A stretch of DNA of 64,000 bases from Reyranella massiliensis 521 (GCA_945860205.1 CAMARK010000003.1:1-64000), one strand, 5' to 3'; positions 25,198-34,084 are shown, counted from the first letter of the stretch. The notes: generated by a model not told the origin, from the sequence alone. Made by a program: numbers and translations.

Positions 25198-26362
25198 GAT
25201 TCTCATCGCTGGTGGTGGCATCGGTGGCCTCGCGGCCGCACTGGCGCTGGCCCAGAAAGGCATCGCCTCGCTGGTCCTGGAGAAGGCGTCCAAGCTGGGC
25301 GAGATCGGCGCCGGCATCCAGCTTGGGCCCAATGCCTTCCACTGCTTCGATCGCCTGGGAGTGGGCGAGGCGGCACGCGGGATGGCGGTCTATATCGACA
25401 GCCTCCGCCTGATGGACGCCATCGCCGACGGCGAGATCACCCATATCGACCTCGGCGACAAGTTCCGCGCCCGCTTCGGCAATCCCTACGCCGTGGTCCA
25501 TCGCGGCGACCTGCATGGCGTGCTGCTCAAAGCCTGCAACGACCACGCGTTGATCGAGCTTCGCACGCATAGCGAGGTCGTGGGCTACGACCAGGACGGC
25601 AGCGGCGTCACGGTGCGGCTGGGCGACGGCAAGGTCGCCAAGGGCAGCGCCTTGATCGGCGCCGACGGCCTGTGGTCCAATGTCCGCGGTCAGGTCGCGG
25701 GTGACGGCGCGCCACGCGTGTCGGGCCATACTACCTATCGCTCGGTGATCCCGCTGGAGCAGATGCCCGAGGATCTGCGCTGGAACGCCGCCACTTTGTG
25801 GGCCGGGCCCAAGTGCCACATCGTCCACTACCCGCTGTCGGGCTGGAAGGTTTTCAATCTCGTCGTCACCTACCACAATCACGCGCCCGAGCCGGTCGCC
25901 GGCAAGCCGGTACCGGTCGAGGAGGTGCGCAAGGGTTTTACCCACGTCTGCGAGCGCGCCCAGAACATCATCCGCCACGGCAAGGACTGGCACATGTGGG
26001 TGCTGTGCGACCGCGACCCGATCGACCAATGGATCGACGGTCGCGTGGCCCTGCTGGGCGATGCCGCCCATCCGATGATGCAATACATGGCGCAGGGCGC
26101 CTGCATGGCCATGGAAGACGCGGTCTGCCTAGCCGACTCGCTCTCTCAGCATGAGTCGCTCGAGGCCGGACTCGCCACCTACAAGGACCGCCGCGTGCTG
26201 CGCACCGCGCGGGTGCAGCTGATGTCCCGTGCCATGGGCGATCACGTCTATCACCCCGTCGGCCCGCATGCGGCGCTGCGCAATGTCCTAATGCACGCCA
26301 AGAGCCAGGATCAGTGGCTCGATACGCTGGAATGGCTCTACGGCGGCAACGGGCTCGACTGA
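25184..26362 (+). CDS. FAD-dependent aromatic monooxygenase, 3-hydroxybenzoate 6-hydroxylase/salicylate hydroxylase-like
   Basis: About 392 residues from the GTG at 25184 (aaaagg 6 bp upstream); ATG at 25166/25169 would add six or five residues. FAD motifs of group A flavoprotein hydroxylases are present: GGGIGGLAAALALAQKG near the N-terminus, the DG motif GADGLWSNVR, and GDAAHPMMQYMAQGACMAMEDA for FAD ribityl binding. The GAGIQLGPNAF and NVLMHAKS features fit 3-hydroxybenzoate 6-monooxygenase, which makes gentisate. It overlaps the CaiB gene by 14 bp. No gentisate dioxygenase is nearby, so the substrate is tentative. Confidence 0.85.
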   Translation: MDQGKILIAGGGIGGLAAALALAQKGIASLVLEKASKLGEIGAGIQLGPNAFHCFDRLGVGEAARGMAVYIDSLRLMDAIADGEITHIDLGDKFRARFGNPYAVVHRGDLHGVLLKACNDHALIELRTHSEVVGYDQDGSGVTVRLGDGKVAKGSALIGADGLWSNVRGQVAGDGAPRVSGHTTYRSVIPLEQMPEDLRWNAATLWAGPKCHIVHYPLSGWKVFNLVVTYHNHAPEPVAGKPVPVEEVRKGFTHVCERAQNIIRHGKDWHMWVLCDRDPIDQWIDGRVALLGDAAHPMMQYMAQGACMAMEDAVCLADSLSQHESLEAGLATYKDRRVLRTARVQLMSRAMGDHVYHPVGPHAALRNVLMHAKSQDQWLDTLEWLYGGNGLD

Positions 26363-26365
26363 GTC

Positions 26366-26872
26366 CTACTTGGGGGCCACGCGCTTCCAGTCGGCGGCGA
26401 CGAAGCCCTGCGCGTCGAGCGGTGTCGCCTTGGCGATCGACGGTTCGGCGCCGCGGCAGATCCACTCATAGGCCAGCATGCGCGCCGTCCCGGTGACGAC
26501 GCGGGGAATGACCGAAGCGCCGGGGTCGCGCCGGCAGAACTCGCTCATGGCAGGCGTGGGCGTGCGGCCCGTGTCGGGCTTCATGCAGGAAGGCGTCTGC
26601 GCGTTCTGGCAGGCCAGCACCTCGCCGCCGACGCAGCGCCACGCGACGCCGTAGTCTGGTTGGCGGCCGGCCTTGATGTCGGCGATCTGGCCCGGCGTGT
26701 AGAAGGCCGCGCGAATCCAGTCCGGGACGTCCCTGCCGGTATAACGCGCGTCGGGATCGTCGATCGTGCCCACCGCGCGACAGTAGGCTTGCGGATCGGT
26801 GAAGGAGTGCGTCTGCGCCGCCGCGCTGCCGAGAAACGCCGACATGAGAACGAGAATGAATGGGCCGCGCAT
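26366..26872 (-). CDS. Secreted Cys-containing hypothetical protein
   Basis: 168 residues from the ATG at 26872 (GGAGAGG 6 bp upstream); ATG codons at 26902 and 26914 are less likely. The N-terminus is a clear Sec signal (RGPFILVLMSAFLGSAAAQ). The mature part has conserved-looking Cys pairs (YCRAVGT, WRCVGGEVLACQNA, SCMKPDTG, FCRRDPG, WICRGAEP), suggesting a periplasmic disulfide-bonded domain. The function is unknown. It is convergent with the monooxygenase (3-bp gap) and lies 52 bp downstream of the hyuB stop on the same strand. Confidence 0.75.
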   Translation of the reverse strand: MRGPFILVLMSAFLGSAAAQTHSFTDPQAYCRAVGTIDDPDARYTGRDVPDWIRAAFYTPGQIADIKAGRQPDYGVAWRCVGGEVLACQNAQTPSCMKPDTGRTPTPAMSEFCRRDPGASVIPRVVTGTARMLAYEWICRGAEPSIAKATPLDAQGFVAADWKRVAPK

Positions 26873-26923
26873 CGTGGGCCTCTCCAGGGGGAACAGCTTC
26901 ATAGGGCGCTCCACGGCGGAACT

Positions 26924-28669
26924 CTATGCCGCTCCCGTTCTGAGGTGTCCGGTGCGCCGCTCGTCGATGCTGCGGCCATCGGCGGCGATCGCCACCGCAT
27001 AGTCCCGTTCGGCCCCTGATGCGCTCACGATGCCGTCGCGCACGTCGCGCAGGACGCGGGCGGTATCGCGCGTGCGTGGATCGCCGTAGCCGCCGCCGCC
27101 CGGCGACAGCGCGCGGTAGCTGCCGGCACCATGGCGCTCGACGCCGTACTTGGGCGCCTGGATACGCTTGCCGTCGGCCAGGGTGAGGATCACCTCGCCG
27201 CCCGCGCCGGCCTGGCCGCCCTCGACGCCGAAGCTCGACGGCGCGCCGACGCCCTCGCCGCGGAAGGCATAGTCGGCCGGGGTAAAAATCTCGACCTCGT
27301 AGTCGCAGCCGGCGCCGCCGCGGAAGCGGCCGGCGCCCGCCGTGTCGCAGCGCAGCTCCTGTCTCTTGAAGCGCACGGGATAGAGTTGCTCGTAAGTTTC
27401 GAGGTTGGGGAGCGTCAGGCCGCCCAGAGTGATCAGGTGGCCGATCAGGTGAAAGCCGTCGCGGCCCTCGACACCGCCGCCGGCCGGGGCGCCCGCCCAC
27501 TGGTACATCACGTAGCGCCCGCCATCCGGACGCAGCCCGGCGGTCACCGCATGTACCGCCTTCGACCAGCCGGCCGAGGCGCGTTCCGGCAGCGCTTGGG
27601 CCAGCGCCTTCCACATCGCGTGGATGATCTCGTGGGCCACGAACACGGTGTTCATGGTCATCGGCGCCGGCGGCCGCGCATTCACCAGCGTGCCCTCGGG
27701 CAGCCGGATGTCGACGCTGCGGAAGGCGCCTTCATTCTTGGGCAAGTCGGGCTCGAAGAACGAGGCCAGCGACATGAACACCGCCGAGGTCGAGTTGGCG
27801 ATCGAACTGTTCTTGAAGCCGCGGATCTGCGGGCTGGTGCCCGCGAAATCGACGACCATCCGCTGGTCCTTGACCGTGATCGTGACGGCGATGCGGCCGT
27901 CGATCGGCTCGAAGCAGTCGTTGTCGACCGGCTCCTCGGCCCGCCACACGCCTTGGGCCAGGCGGTCGATGCAGGTGCGGAAGCGCCGGTCGGCATGGTC
28001 GAGCACGCCCTCGAAGAAGTCGTCGGCCTTGTCGCCGCCCAGCTCCTCGACCAGCAGCGCCAGCCGCTCCGCACCGATGCGGGTCGAGCCGATCATGGCG
28101 CGGAGGTCACCGTCCAGCGCCTCGGGCAGCCGCGTGTTGAGCAGCAGCAGGCGCCACAGGTCTTCACGGACTTTGCCGCCCTTGGGCCCGCCCTCGATCA
28201 GCTTCAGCACCGGGAGGCGAATGCCTTCATGGAAGATCTCGGTGGCCGCCGAATTATAAGTGCCGGCCGCCCCGCCGCCGATATCGGCCTGGTGGGCGCG
28301 GTTGCAGGCGAAAGCCACCAGCTTGCCCGCGACGAACACTGGCCGCGCGATCACCCAGTCCGGCAGGTGGTTGCCGCCGGCCGTGTAGGGGTCGTTCAGC
28401 AGGAACACGTCTTCCGGCTCGATGGCTCCCTTGAAGTCGCGCAGGATGGCGCGCACCGCAAAGCCGCCGCCGCCGGTGTGGATCGGGATGCCGTCGGCCT
28501 GGCTGATCAAGGTGCCGCGCGCATCGGCGATGAAGCAGGAGAAATCGTGGCTCTGGCTGAAGATCGGTGACCGCGCCGTGCGCGTCATCACCCAGCCCAT
28601 CTGGTGCGAGATATGGTCGAGCCGGTTCTGTACCAGCGCCAGCGTGATGGGATCGAGGGTCGCGGTCAT
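26924..28669 (-). CDS. hyuB: Hydantoinase B / oxoprolinase family protein
   Basis: 581 residues, the HyuB/acetone-carboxylase-alpha-like superfamily: DPITLALVQNRLDHISHQMG at the N-terminus, FLLNDPYTAGGNHLPDWV, and the C-terminal glycine-rich GGGGYGDPRTRD. HyuA and HyuB form ATP-dependent ring-opening or carboxylating enzymes (N-methylhydantoinase, 5-oxoprolinase, acetophenone carboxylase). Its ATG overlaps the hyuA stop by 4 bp. An upstream CaiB CoA-transferase is coupled to hyuA in the same way, so the three genes form one unit. The substrate is unknown. Confidence 0.88.
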   Translation of the reverse strand: MTATLDPITLALVQNRLDHISHQMGWVMTRTARSPIFSQSHDFSCFIADARGTLISQADGIPIHTGGGGFAVRAILRDFKGAIEPEDVFLLNDPYTAGGNHLPDWVIARPVFVAGKLVAFACNRAHQADIGGGAAGTYNSAATEIFHEGIRLPVLKLIEGGPKGGKVREDLWRLLLLNTRLPEALDGDLRAMIGSTRIGAERLALLVEELGGDKADDFFEGVLDHADRRFRTCIDRLAQGVWRAEEPVDNDCFEPIDGRIAVTITVKDQRMVVDFAGTSPQIRGFKNSSIANSTSAVFMSLASFFEPDLPKNEGAFRSVDIRLPEGTLVNARPPAPMTMNTVFVAHEIIHAMWKALAQALPERASAGWSKAVHAVTAGLRPDGGRYVMYQWAGAPAGGGVEGRDGFHLIGHLITLGGLTLPNLETYEQLYPVRFKRQELRCDTAGAGRFRGGAGCDYEVEIFTPADYAFRGEGVGAPSSFGVEGGQAGAGGEVILTLADGKRIQAPKYGVERHGAGSYRALSPGGGGYGDPRTRDTARVLRDVRDGIVSASGAERDYAVAIAADGRSIDERRTGHLRTGAA

Positions 28670-30756
28670 GGAGCGCCTCCGACGTGAACCAGGAAATCGT
28701 CACGCGCATCGACTTCGAGCGTGTCCGCCGGCCCGACAAAGGCAGTCATGGTGCGCTCCTCGACCAGCAGCGGTCCGTTGATCTTGCAGCCGGGCGCGAG
28801 ATCGGCGCCGTCGTAGATCGGCACGTCGCGCCAGCCTGAAGCGGGATCGATCCACACTTTGCGGGTCTCGCGCGGCTTGGGCGTGCCGACCTGCGGGGGA
28901 CGCGCGGCGGGCGGCGTCCAGTCGAGCCGACCGCGGCCCACGACCCTGAGGGCGGTGATGTCGATGCGGCCGCCGGGCTGGATATGGCCGAACAGCCGCT
29001 GGTGCTCGGCCTCGAACGCCTTTCGCGCCGCCTTGGGATCGAACACGGCGCCGATCGCCACCCGCACCGGCCATTGCTGGCCGTCGTAACGAAGATCCGC
29101 CTCGCGCTCGATCACCACGGCATCGGCGCCAAAACCGTCTCTGGCCAACGCCTCGCGCGCCCGCGTCTCGATCTGGGCGAAGCCCGCCTCCAGCGACGCG
29201 GCCTCGGCCTTGTCGAGATCGGCCAGGAACACTTGCAGGTAATCCTGCCGCACATCGGACTGCAGCATGCCCATGGCACAGAAGGCGCCGGCGGCGCGCG
29301 GCAGCAGGGTGCGGCGGCAGCCCAGCGCCCGCGCGACGGCAGTGCCGTGCATCGGCCCGGCCCCGCCGGCGGCCACCAGGGTGAAGGTCGCGGGATTGTG
29401 GCCGCGCTCGATGCTGAGCCGCTCCACCGCATGCAGCAGGTTCTGTTCCAGCAGCCGGATGACGCCGGCCGCCGCGTCCTCGACCGAGAGGCCGAGCGGC
29501 TTGGCGAGTTTGGTTTCGACGGCCTTGCGCGCCAATGCACCATCGAGCGTGACGGCACCGCCGGCCAGCGGGCCGGGCCGCAGCCGCCCGAGCACGAGCT
29601 GCGCGTCGGTGACGGTCGGGTTCTCGCCGCCCAGCCCATAGGCCGCGGGACCGGGCCGCGCACCGGCGCCCTGCGGGCCGACATGCAGCAGGCCTGCGTC
29701 GTCGACCCAGGCGACCGTGCCGCCGCCCGCGCCGACCGTGTGGATCTCCACCGACGGCGTGGTGAGGTGATAGCCGTCGATGGTGAGCTCGTCCGTCACC
29801 GGCACGTCGCCGCCCGCCATCACCATGACGTCGCAACTGGTGCCGCCGATCTCCATGGAAATCAGGTTGGCCTTTTCTCCGGGCGCCGCGCAGCCTTTCA
29901 GCGCGCCGACGCCGGCGGCCGGGCCCGACAGCACCAGCATCACCGGACGGGCCGCCACCTGGTCGACCGAGACGGCGCCGCCGTTGCTCTGCAGCAGCAG
30001 CAGCGAACGCGGCAGACCGAACTGGCGGAGCCGTTCATCCAGCGCCCGCAGGTAGCTCGTCACCTTGGGCGCCACATAGGCGTTCACCACGGCGGTCGAG
30101 CCGCGCTCGTACTCTCCCATGGTCGGCATCACGTCGCTCGACAGCGACACCCACTTGCCGCTCCAGACTTTGCCGAGTTGCGCGCCGACGCTGCGTTCGT
30201 GTGCGCCGTCGAGGAAGGAATTGAACAGACAGACCGCGACCGACTCGACGCCTTCGGCCGTAAAAACCTTGGCCGCCGCGTCGACATCCTCGGGCGCGAG
30301 TGCCGCCAGTTCCTTGCCGTCGGCTCCGATGCGTCCGCGCACCGGCAAGCGCAGGTAGCGCGGCACCAGCACCTCGGGGAACGGCGCGCGATGGTCCCAC
30401 TGGTTGTCGCGGATGCCGCGGCGGATTTCGAGCGAATCGCGGAAGCCTTCGGTCGTCAGCATCCCGACCTTGGCACCCTTCTTCTCCAGGATGGTGTTGG
30501 TGGCCACCGTCGAGCCGTGCACGAACAGCGCGCAGTCGCGCAGCAGTGCCGTCAGGCTGATGTCAAGCTGAAGCGCCGCCAGCCGCAGCACCCCCAGCAC
30601 GCCTTCGCTGGGATCGGCCGGCACCGACGGCGCCTTGAAGATGCGCACGGCGCCCGCCGCATCGCGCAGCACCATGTCGGTAAAAGTGCCGCCGACATCG
30701 ACGCCGATGCGCCACGGCACGACCAGGGAACCGGGGAGAGACGGAACGGCACTCAC
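28666..30756 (-). CDS. hyuA: Hydantoinase A / oxoprolinase family protein (ATPase subunit)
   Basis: 696 residues from a GTG at 30756 that overlaps the CaiB stop (GTGA). The open frame continues inside the CaiB gene, but that extension is antiparallel noise. Domains: N-terminal actin-like ATPase with GVDVGGTFTDMVLRD, FVHGSTVATNTILEKKGAK, then LSGPAAGVGALKG and EIGGTSCDV phosphate motifs, HTVGAGGGTVAWVDD, and the C-terminal HyuA tail. It hydrolyses ATP to activate a cyclic amide or enolate for the HyuB partner. Neighbours: caiB upstream and hyuB downstream, both overlapping by 4 bp. Confidence 0.9.
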   Translation of the reverse strand: MSAVPSLPGSLVVPWRIGVDVGGTFTDMVLRDAAGAVRIFKAPSVPADPSEGVLGVLRLAALQLDISLTALLRDCALFVHGSTVATNTILEKKGAKVGMLTTEGFRDSLEIRRGIRDNQWDHRAPFPEVLVPRYLRLPVRGRIGADGKELAALAPEDVDAAAKVFTAEGVESVAVCLFNSFLDGAHERSVGAQLGKVWSGKWVSLSSDVMPTMGEYERGSTAVVNAYVAPKVTSYLRALDERLRQFGLPRSLLLLQSNGGAVSVDQVAARPVMLVLSGPAAGVGALKGCAAPGEKANLISMEIGGTSCDVMVMAGGDVPVTDELTIDGYHLTTPSVEIHTVGAGGGTVAWVDDAGLLHVGPQGAGARPGPAAYGLGGENPTVTDAQLVLGRLRPGPLAGGAVTLDGALARKAVETKLAKPLGLSVEDAAAGVIRLLEQNLLHAVERLSIERGHNPATFTLVAAGGAGPMHGTAVARALGCRRTLLPRAAGAFCAMGMLQSDVRQDYLQVFLADLDKAEAASLEAGFAQIETRAREALARDGFGADAVVIEREADLRYDGQQWPVRVAIGAVFDPKAARKAFEAEHQRLFGHIQPGGRIDITALRVVGRGRLDWTPPAARPPQVGTPKPRETRKVWIDPASGWRDVPIYDGADLAPGCKINGPLLVEERTMTAFVGPADTLEVDARDDFLVHVGGAP

Positions 30757-31892
30757 TTGGCAAGCGCCCCGAGGACTTCGTCCGTATGTTCGCCCAGTTT
30801 CGGCGCGGAGCGCGGCGAGTGCGGCCGCACATGGTCGAAGGCGATCGGCAGGCCGACCACCTTGGGCCCGCCCGGCAACTGCTGCACCAGCTTGGACGCC
30901 GCCATCTGCTCGGTCTCGGCCAGCTCGCCGATGTCGTTCACCGCCGCGCAGGGCACGCCGGCGGCTTCCATCGCGTCCAGCCAGTGTGCGCGCGGCTTCA
31001 GCTTGAGCGCGTCGGCGATCATCGGCAGCAGTTCGACCTTGTGGGCGACGCGCTGTGCACTTTTGGCGAACTTGGGATCGGTCGCCCACTCGGGCCGCCC
31101 CAGCACCACCGCGCAGCGCGCCCACAGGCGATCATTGCCGGGCGCCAGGCAGATCGGATGATCCTCAGTGTCGAACGTCTGGTAGGGCACGATCACCGGG
31201 CTGCCGGTGCCGTGCCGCTTGGAGACCGAACCGTTGGCGAGGTAGCTGTTCACCTGGCCCTCTACCCAGTGTACCGCTGAGTCGAACAGCGAGGTGTCGA
31301 CCAGGCAGCCCTTGCCGGTCTTGTCTCTCATACGGAGCGCCGCCAAAGCCCCAATCGTGCAGAACATGCCGGTCGCCTTGTCGTTGATCGAGGCACCGCA
31401 GAAGGTCGGCGGATCCTCCGGCCGGCCGGTCACGCTCATCATGCCGCCATAGGCCTGCAGCAGCGGATCGAACGCCGGCTTCATGCGAAGCGGCCCCTGA
31501 TAGCCGAAGGCCCAGATCGAGCAATAGATCAGGCGCGGATGGCGCAGCAGCATCGACTCGGGGCCAATGCCGACCTCGTCGACGACGCCGGGCCGCAAAT
31601 TCTGGATCAATATGTCGGCGGTCTCGCAAAGCCTGTGCAGCTTGTCGACATCGGCCGCCAGCTTGAGGTCGAGTACGACCGAGCGCTTGTTGCGGTTCTG
31701 TGAATAGAAATAGAGCGAGGTCTCGCCGTCGGGCCCGAACGGAGGGCCCCAGATGCGCGCATCGTCGCCACCGTCGGGCTTCTCGATCTTGATCACGTCG
31801 GCGCCCATGTCGGCCAGCAGCACGCCGGCCAGCGGCCCGGCCAGCGCCTGGCCGACCTCGATGACGCGAACTCCTTCCAGCGGCAGTGTCAC
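30753..31892 (-). CDS. CaiB/BaiF family class III CoA-transferase
   Basis: 379 residues. Family landmarks: LEGVRVIEVGQALAGPLAG, LADMGADVIKIEKPDGGDD, SLYFYSQNRNKRSVVLDLK and the catalytic Asp in KGCLVDTSLFDSAV; the C-terminus has APKLGEHTDEVLGAL. It transfers CoA between carboxylic acids. It is the first gene of the caiB-hyuA-hyuB unit on the minus strand (4-bp overlap with hyuA), implying that a CoA ester enters or leaves the HyuAB reaction. It is preceded by a 220-bp non-coding gap shared with a divergent small membrane gene. Confidence 0.9.
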   Translation of the reverse strand: MTLPLEGVRVIEVGQALAGPLAGVLLADMGADVIKIEKPDGGDDARIWGPPFGPDGETSLYFYSQNRNKRSVVLDLKLAADVDKLHRLCETADILIQNLRPGVVDEVGIGPESMLLRHPRLIYCSIWAFGYQGPLRMKPAFDPLLQAYGGMMSVTGRPEDPPTFCGASINDKATGMFCTIGALAALRMRDKTGKGCLVDTSLFDSAVHWVEGQVNSYLANGSVSKRHGTGSPVIVPYQTFDTEDHPICLAPGNDRLWARCAVVLGRPEWATDPKFAKSAQRVAHKVELLPMIADALKLKPRAHWLDAMEAAGVPCAAVNDIGELAETEQMAASKLVQQLPGGPKVVGLPIAFDHVRPHSPRSAPKLGEHTDEVLGALAK

Positions 31893-32114
31893 GACGACCT
31901 CTCTCTCATGGCAGCTGGCATCCTAGCCGCTGCGACCTGCAAAGGGCTATGCGCAGGTCGCTCGCGAGGCGGAACGTTTTTGGTTCGGAAAGGCTCGGGC
32001 GGTGCTGCAGAGGCTGCGGCCGCCAAGCCGGTTTTTTCGGTACAGGTGCATTGAAATTGCAATAGCTCGGCCGGTCTCGCATCATCGTCCGGCCATCCGA
32101 AAACAGAAAGTCGC

Positions 32115-32378
32115 ATGAGCAACCTGGTCCTCATCATCTGGGGTTTGTTTGGAACCCTTGTCCTTATGGGGGCCGGGCTCGGCTGGTGGTACGGCACGGC
32201 GACGTTCTACCTGCGTGACATCGGGGAAGAGTACATGCCGAAGGCCATAGGCCGGGGCCGCCGCGTGCGACGCCACGTGCGCCGTGTCGGCCTGACGATC
32301 ATCGGCGCCGCAGGCGGCGCGGTCGCGGCCTTTGCCCTTGTCACGCTCCTCGGCCAACTCGCCGCGCGCGGCGGCTGA
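32115..32378 (+). CDS. Small two-helix membrane protein, hypothetical
   Basis: 87 residues. Two hydrophobic segments (LVLIIWGLFGTLVLMGAG near the start and a C-terminal TIIGAAGGAVAAFALVTLL) flank a very basic middle (RGRRVRRHVRR). The region between caiB and this gene (31893-32114) holds no gene; only a weak GC stem followed by six Ts near 32032 was seen. No family is recognised. It is convergent with the decayed ridA copy (9-bp gap). Confidence 0.55.
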   Translation: MSNLVLIIWGLFGTLVLMGAGLGWWYGTATFYLRDIGEEYMPKAIGRGRRVRRHVRRVGLTIIGAAGGAVAAFALVTLLGQLAARGG

Positions 32379-32387
32379 GGCGATCGG

Positions 32388-32621
32388 CTAGGCGGGCAAC
32401 GCCGCCGTGATCAGGATCTCGATCAGGTCGCCCTCGGGCATGTCGACTGCACGAACGAGCGCACCGGACCCTCGCCGTCGAGCATTCATGCCGCCCACAC
32501 GCGGTCGAAGGCGGGCTTCCGGTCGTGGTCGGTCACCACCACGTCGGCGCGCAGGATGCGCGTCCGGTCGATGCCGGCTCTCTTCAGGTGCGCGTCGAGC
32601 AGCGCCAGGGTCGCGGCGGTC
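32388..32621 (-). pseudogene. Decayed partial duplicate of ridA
   Basis: This segment aligns along its whole length with the 3' 235 bp of the intact ridA at 33683-33917, same strand. Its encoded pieces still read TLALLDAHLKRAGIDRTRI, DRKPAFDRVW and MPEGDLIEILITAALPA. Two lesions kill it: Trp is changed to a TGA stop after AFDRVWAA (32486-32488), and one base is missing around 32443-32447, shifting the frame. The first 40 or so codons are absent: homology stops at 32621, exactly where the neighbouring oxidase gene ends (32620-32622). It is therefore a truncated duplication. Confidence 0.88.
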
Positions 32622-33066
32622 AGGGAACGCCGCGACGGCCGCTGATCCGGTCGATGTGGACACGGAAATACAGGAGCTCCAGCGGGCGCTCCTTGCCGTC
32701 GATGATCGTCTTCACGTAACCCGGTTCCCACCAGACGGGACGTCTTTGCGGGAGCGTGTGCGCATGCCGCCGGTCGGCGTCGTACCGTGGCGTGTCCGGC
32801 AGCTCTTCGTAGCGCCCCTGAACGATCGCGGTCTCCCACTTCTCCACGTTGATCAGTTCGTCCGCTTCCACGCAGACGCGGGGATTGGCGCGCATCGAGA
32901 CGATCTTTTCGCCGAGCGTCGAAAAGCTGTAGAGGCACTCCGCGTCGTAGGCGAACGACATCGGGACGATGTGGGGTTGGCCGTCCCGGACATAGGCCAG
33001 CCGGGCCAGTCGCGTGCGGTCGAGCAGGGCGATGCTGGCCTGCCGGGTCATTGTCTCGATCAACAT
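32620..33066 (-). CDS. Pyridoxamine 5'-phosphate oxidase-like flavin-binding protein
   Basis: 148 residues with a split-barrel FMN/F420-binding fold: LARLAYVRDGQPHIVPMSFAYD, LYSFSTLGEKIVSMRANPRVCVE, and WETAIVQGRYEEL. Such proteins bind flavin, haem or F420 and act as small reductases or stress proteins. The last residues (GRRGVP) lie at the junction with the ridA pseudogene, so the native C-terminus may have been replaced by the rearrangement. The ATG at 33066 is the only good start. Confidence 0.8.
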   Translation of the reverse strand: MLIETMTRQASIALLDRTRLARLAYVRDGQPHIVPMSFAYDAECLYSFSTLGEKIVSMRANPRVCVEADELINVEKWETAIVQGRYEELPDTPRYDADRRHAHTLPQRRPVWWEPGYVKTIIDGKERPLELLYFRVHIDRISGRRGVP

Positions 33067-33117
33067 GGCGGTGACCTTCAGGGGGTGGGCGAGATCGATC
33101 CTTGTGGGCTCCTGGAG

Positions 33118-33303
33118 TCAGGGACGAGAGAGCGGGACCTGGCCGAGCGCGTCGAGGGCGCCGAGCAGCCAGAGGATGACCAGCACCAGGAGGAAGAGGC
33201 CGAAGGCAGCCCCCAGCCCGTGCACGCCATGGAAACTGTAGCCGTACCAGCTGCCGCCGCCGAGCAGCACGATCAGCAGGAGGACGATGAGAACTGTGAC
33301 CAT
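33118..33303 (-). CDS. Small hydrophobic DUF3309-like membrane peptide
   Basis: 61 residues from the ATG at 33303 (the longer frame to 33351 adds a charged, unlikely N-terminus). Two strongly hydrophobic helices (VTVLIVLLLIVLLGGG and AAFGLFLLVLVILWLLGAL) are joined by a Gly/aromatic loop (SWYGYSFHGVHG), resembling DUF3309 stress-associated peptides. It lies 51 bp upstream of the PNPOx-like gene on the same strand. The function is unknown. Confidence 0.6.
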   Translation of the reverse strand: MVTVLIVLLLIVLLGGGSWYGYSFHGVHGLGAAFGLFLLVLVILWLLGALDALGQVPLSRP

Positions 33304-33440
33304 GGCGCCCCTCGGTTCGTTGCCGCTCCGGCCCGCTCGCGGACACGGCAACAGAACATGACGCCGCCGCCGGCCGTTTGACCTGTATCAACGACTGCCG
33401 GCGGAATCGGCCTAGCGTTCGTTTCGCAGGAGGCTCGAAA

Positions 33441-33686
33441 ATGTCGTATCGCATTGCCGGCGTCCTTCTCGCGTGCGGCCTGCTGGCGGCCTGTGCCGTC
33501 GGCGAGACGCAACGCGTTCCACCCTCGGCGACGACGGTGGAGGGGGCCTGTGCGGCGGGCGGGTTCGTTCCGGGAACGGACCCCTATACGGCGTGCGTGC
33601 AACGCATGATCGATACGCGGCGGCGAGGCCGGTTCGGCCCGGGCGCCGACGAGCCGCTCATCTCGCGGAGCGCCGCGGCCGACTAG
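33441..33686 (+). CDS. Small predicted lipoprotein
   Basis: 81 residues from the ATG at 33441, which follows aggagg with an 8-bp spacing. The N-terminus (YRIAGVLLACGLLAAC) is a lipoprotein signal with lipobox LLAAC, Cys19 being the lipidated residue. The mature part is short and has two further Cys (EGACAAGG, YTACVQRM) that could form a disulfide. No family is recognised. The stop overlaps the convergent ridA stop by 4 bp (CTAG). Confidence 0.7.
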   Translation: MSYRIAGVLLACGLLAACAVGETQRVPPSATTVEGACAAGGFVPGTDPYTACVQRMIDTRRRGRFGPGADEPLISRSAAAD

Positions 33687-34060
33687 GCCGGCAGCGCCGC
33701 CGTGATCAGGATCTCGACCAGGTCGCCCTCGGGCATGACGTACTGCACGAACGAGCGCACCGGGCCCTCGCCATCGGGCATCCACGCCGACCACACCCGG
33801 TCGAAGGCGGGCTTCTGGTCGTGGTCGGTCACCACCACATCGGCACGCAGGATGCGCGTGCGGTCGATGCCGGCCTTCTTCAGGTGCGCGTCGAGCGCCG
33901 CCAGGGTCGCGGCGGTCTGGCCCGGCAGGTCGAGCGACTTGTCGGGCGAGGTCGCCACGGCATTGAGCAGACCGCCGCCGCCCGGGAAGCGATAGATCGA
34001 CACCGCCGATTTGGCAGGCAGGGTATTGTTGGGAACGCGGGCGATGTCGGGGTGGGGCAT
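33683..34060 (-). CDS. RidA family enamine/imine deaminase
   Basis: 125 residues, intact member of the YjgF/YER057c/UK114 family: IYRFPGGGGLLNAVATSPDKS, LDLPGQTAATLAALDAHLKKAG, RILRADVVVTD and the C-terminal VRSFVQYVMPEGDLVEILITA carrying the Arg and Glu that bind the carboxylate. RidA proteins hydrolyse reactive enamine/imine intermediates or related aminoacrylate compounds; many paralogues have other substrates. Its last 235 bp are duplicated as a pseudogene 1.3 kb away. Confidence 0.88.
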   Translation of the reverse strand: MPHPDIARVPNNTLPAKSAVSIYRFPGGGGLLNAVATSPDKSLDLPGQTAATLAALDAHLKKAGIDRTRILRADVVVTDHDQKPAFDRVWSAWMPDGEGPVRSFVQYVMPEGDLVEILITAALPA

Positions 34061-34084
34061 GTCGAATTCTCTCCCTTGCGCAGC

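Noticed and set aside
32017..32037. Short CGGC/GCCG stem followed by six Ts between the CaiB gene and the small membrane gene
   Set aside because: Only a four-base stem and it points rightward, where no transcript should end; too weak for a terminator call.
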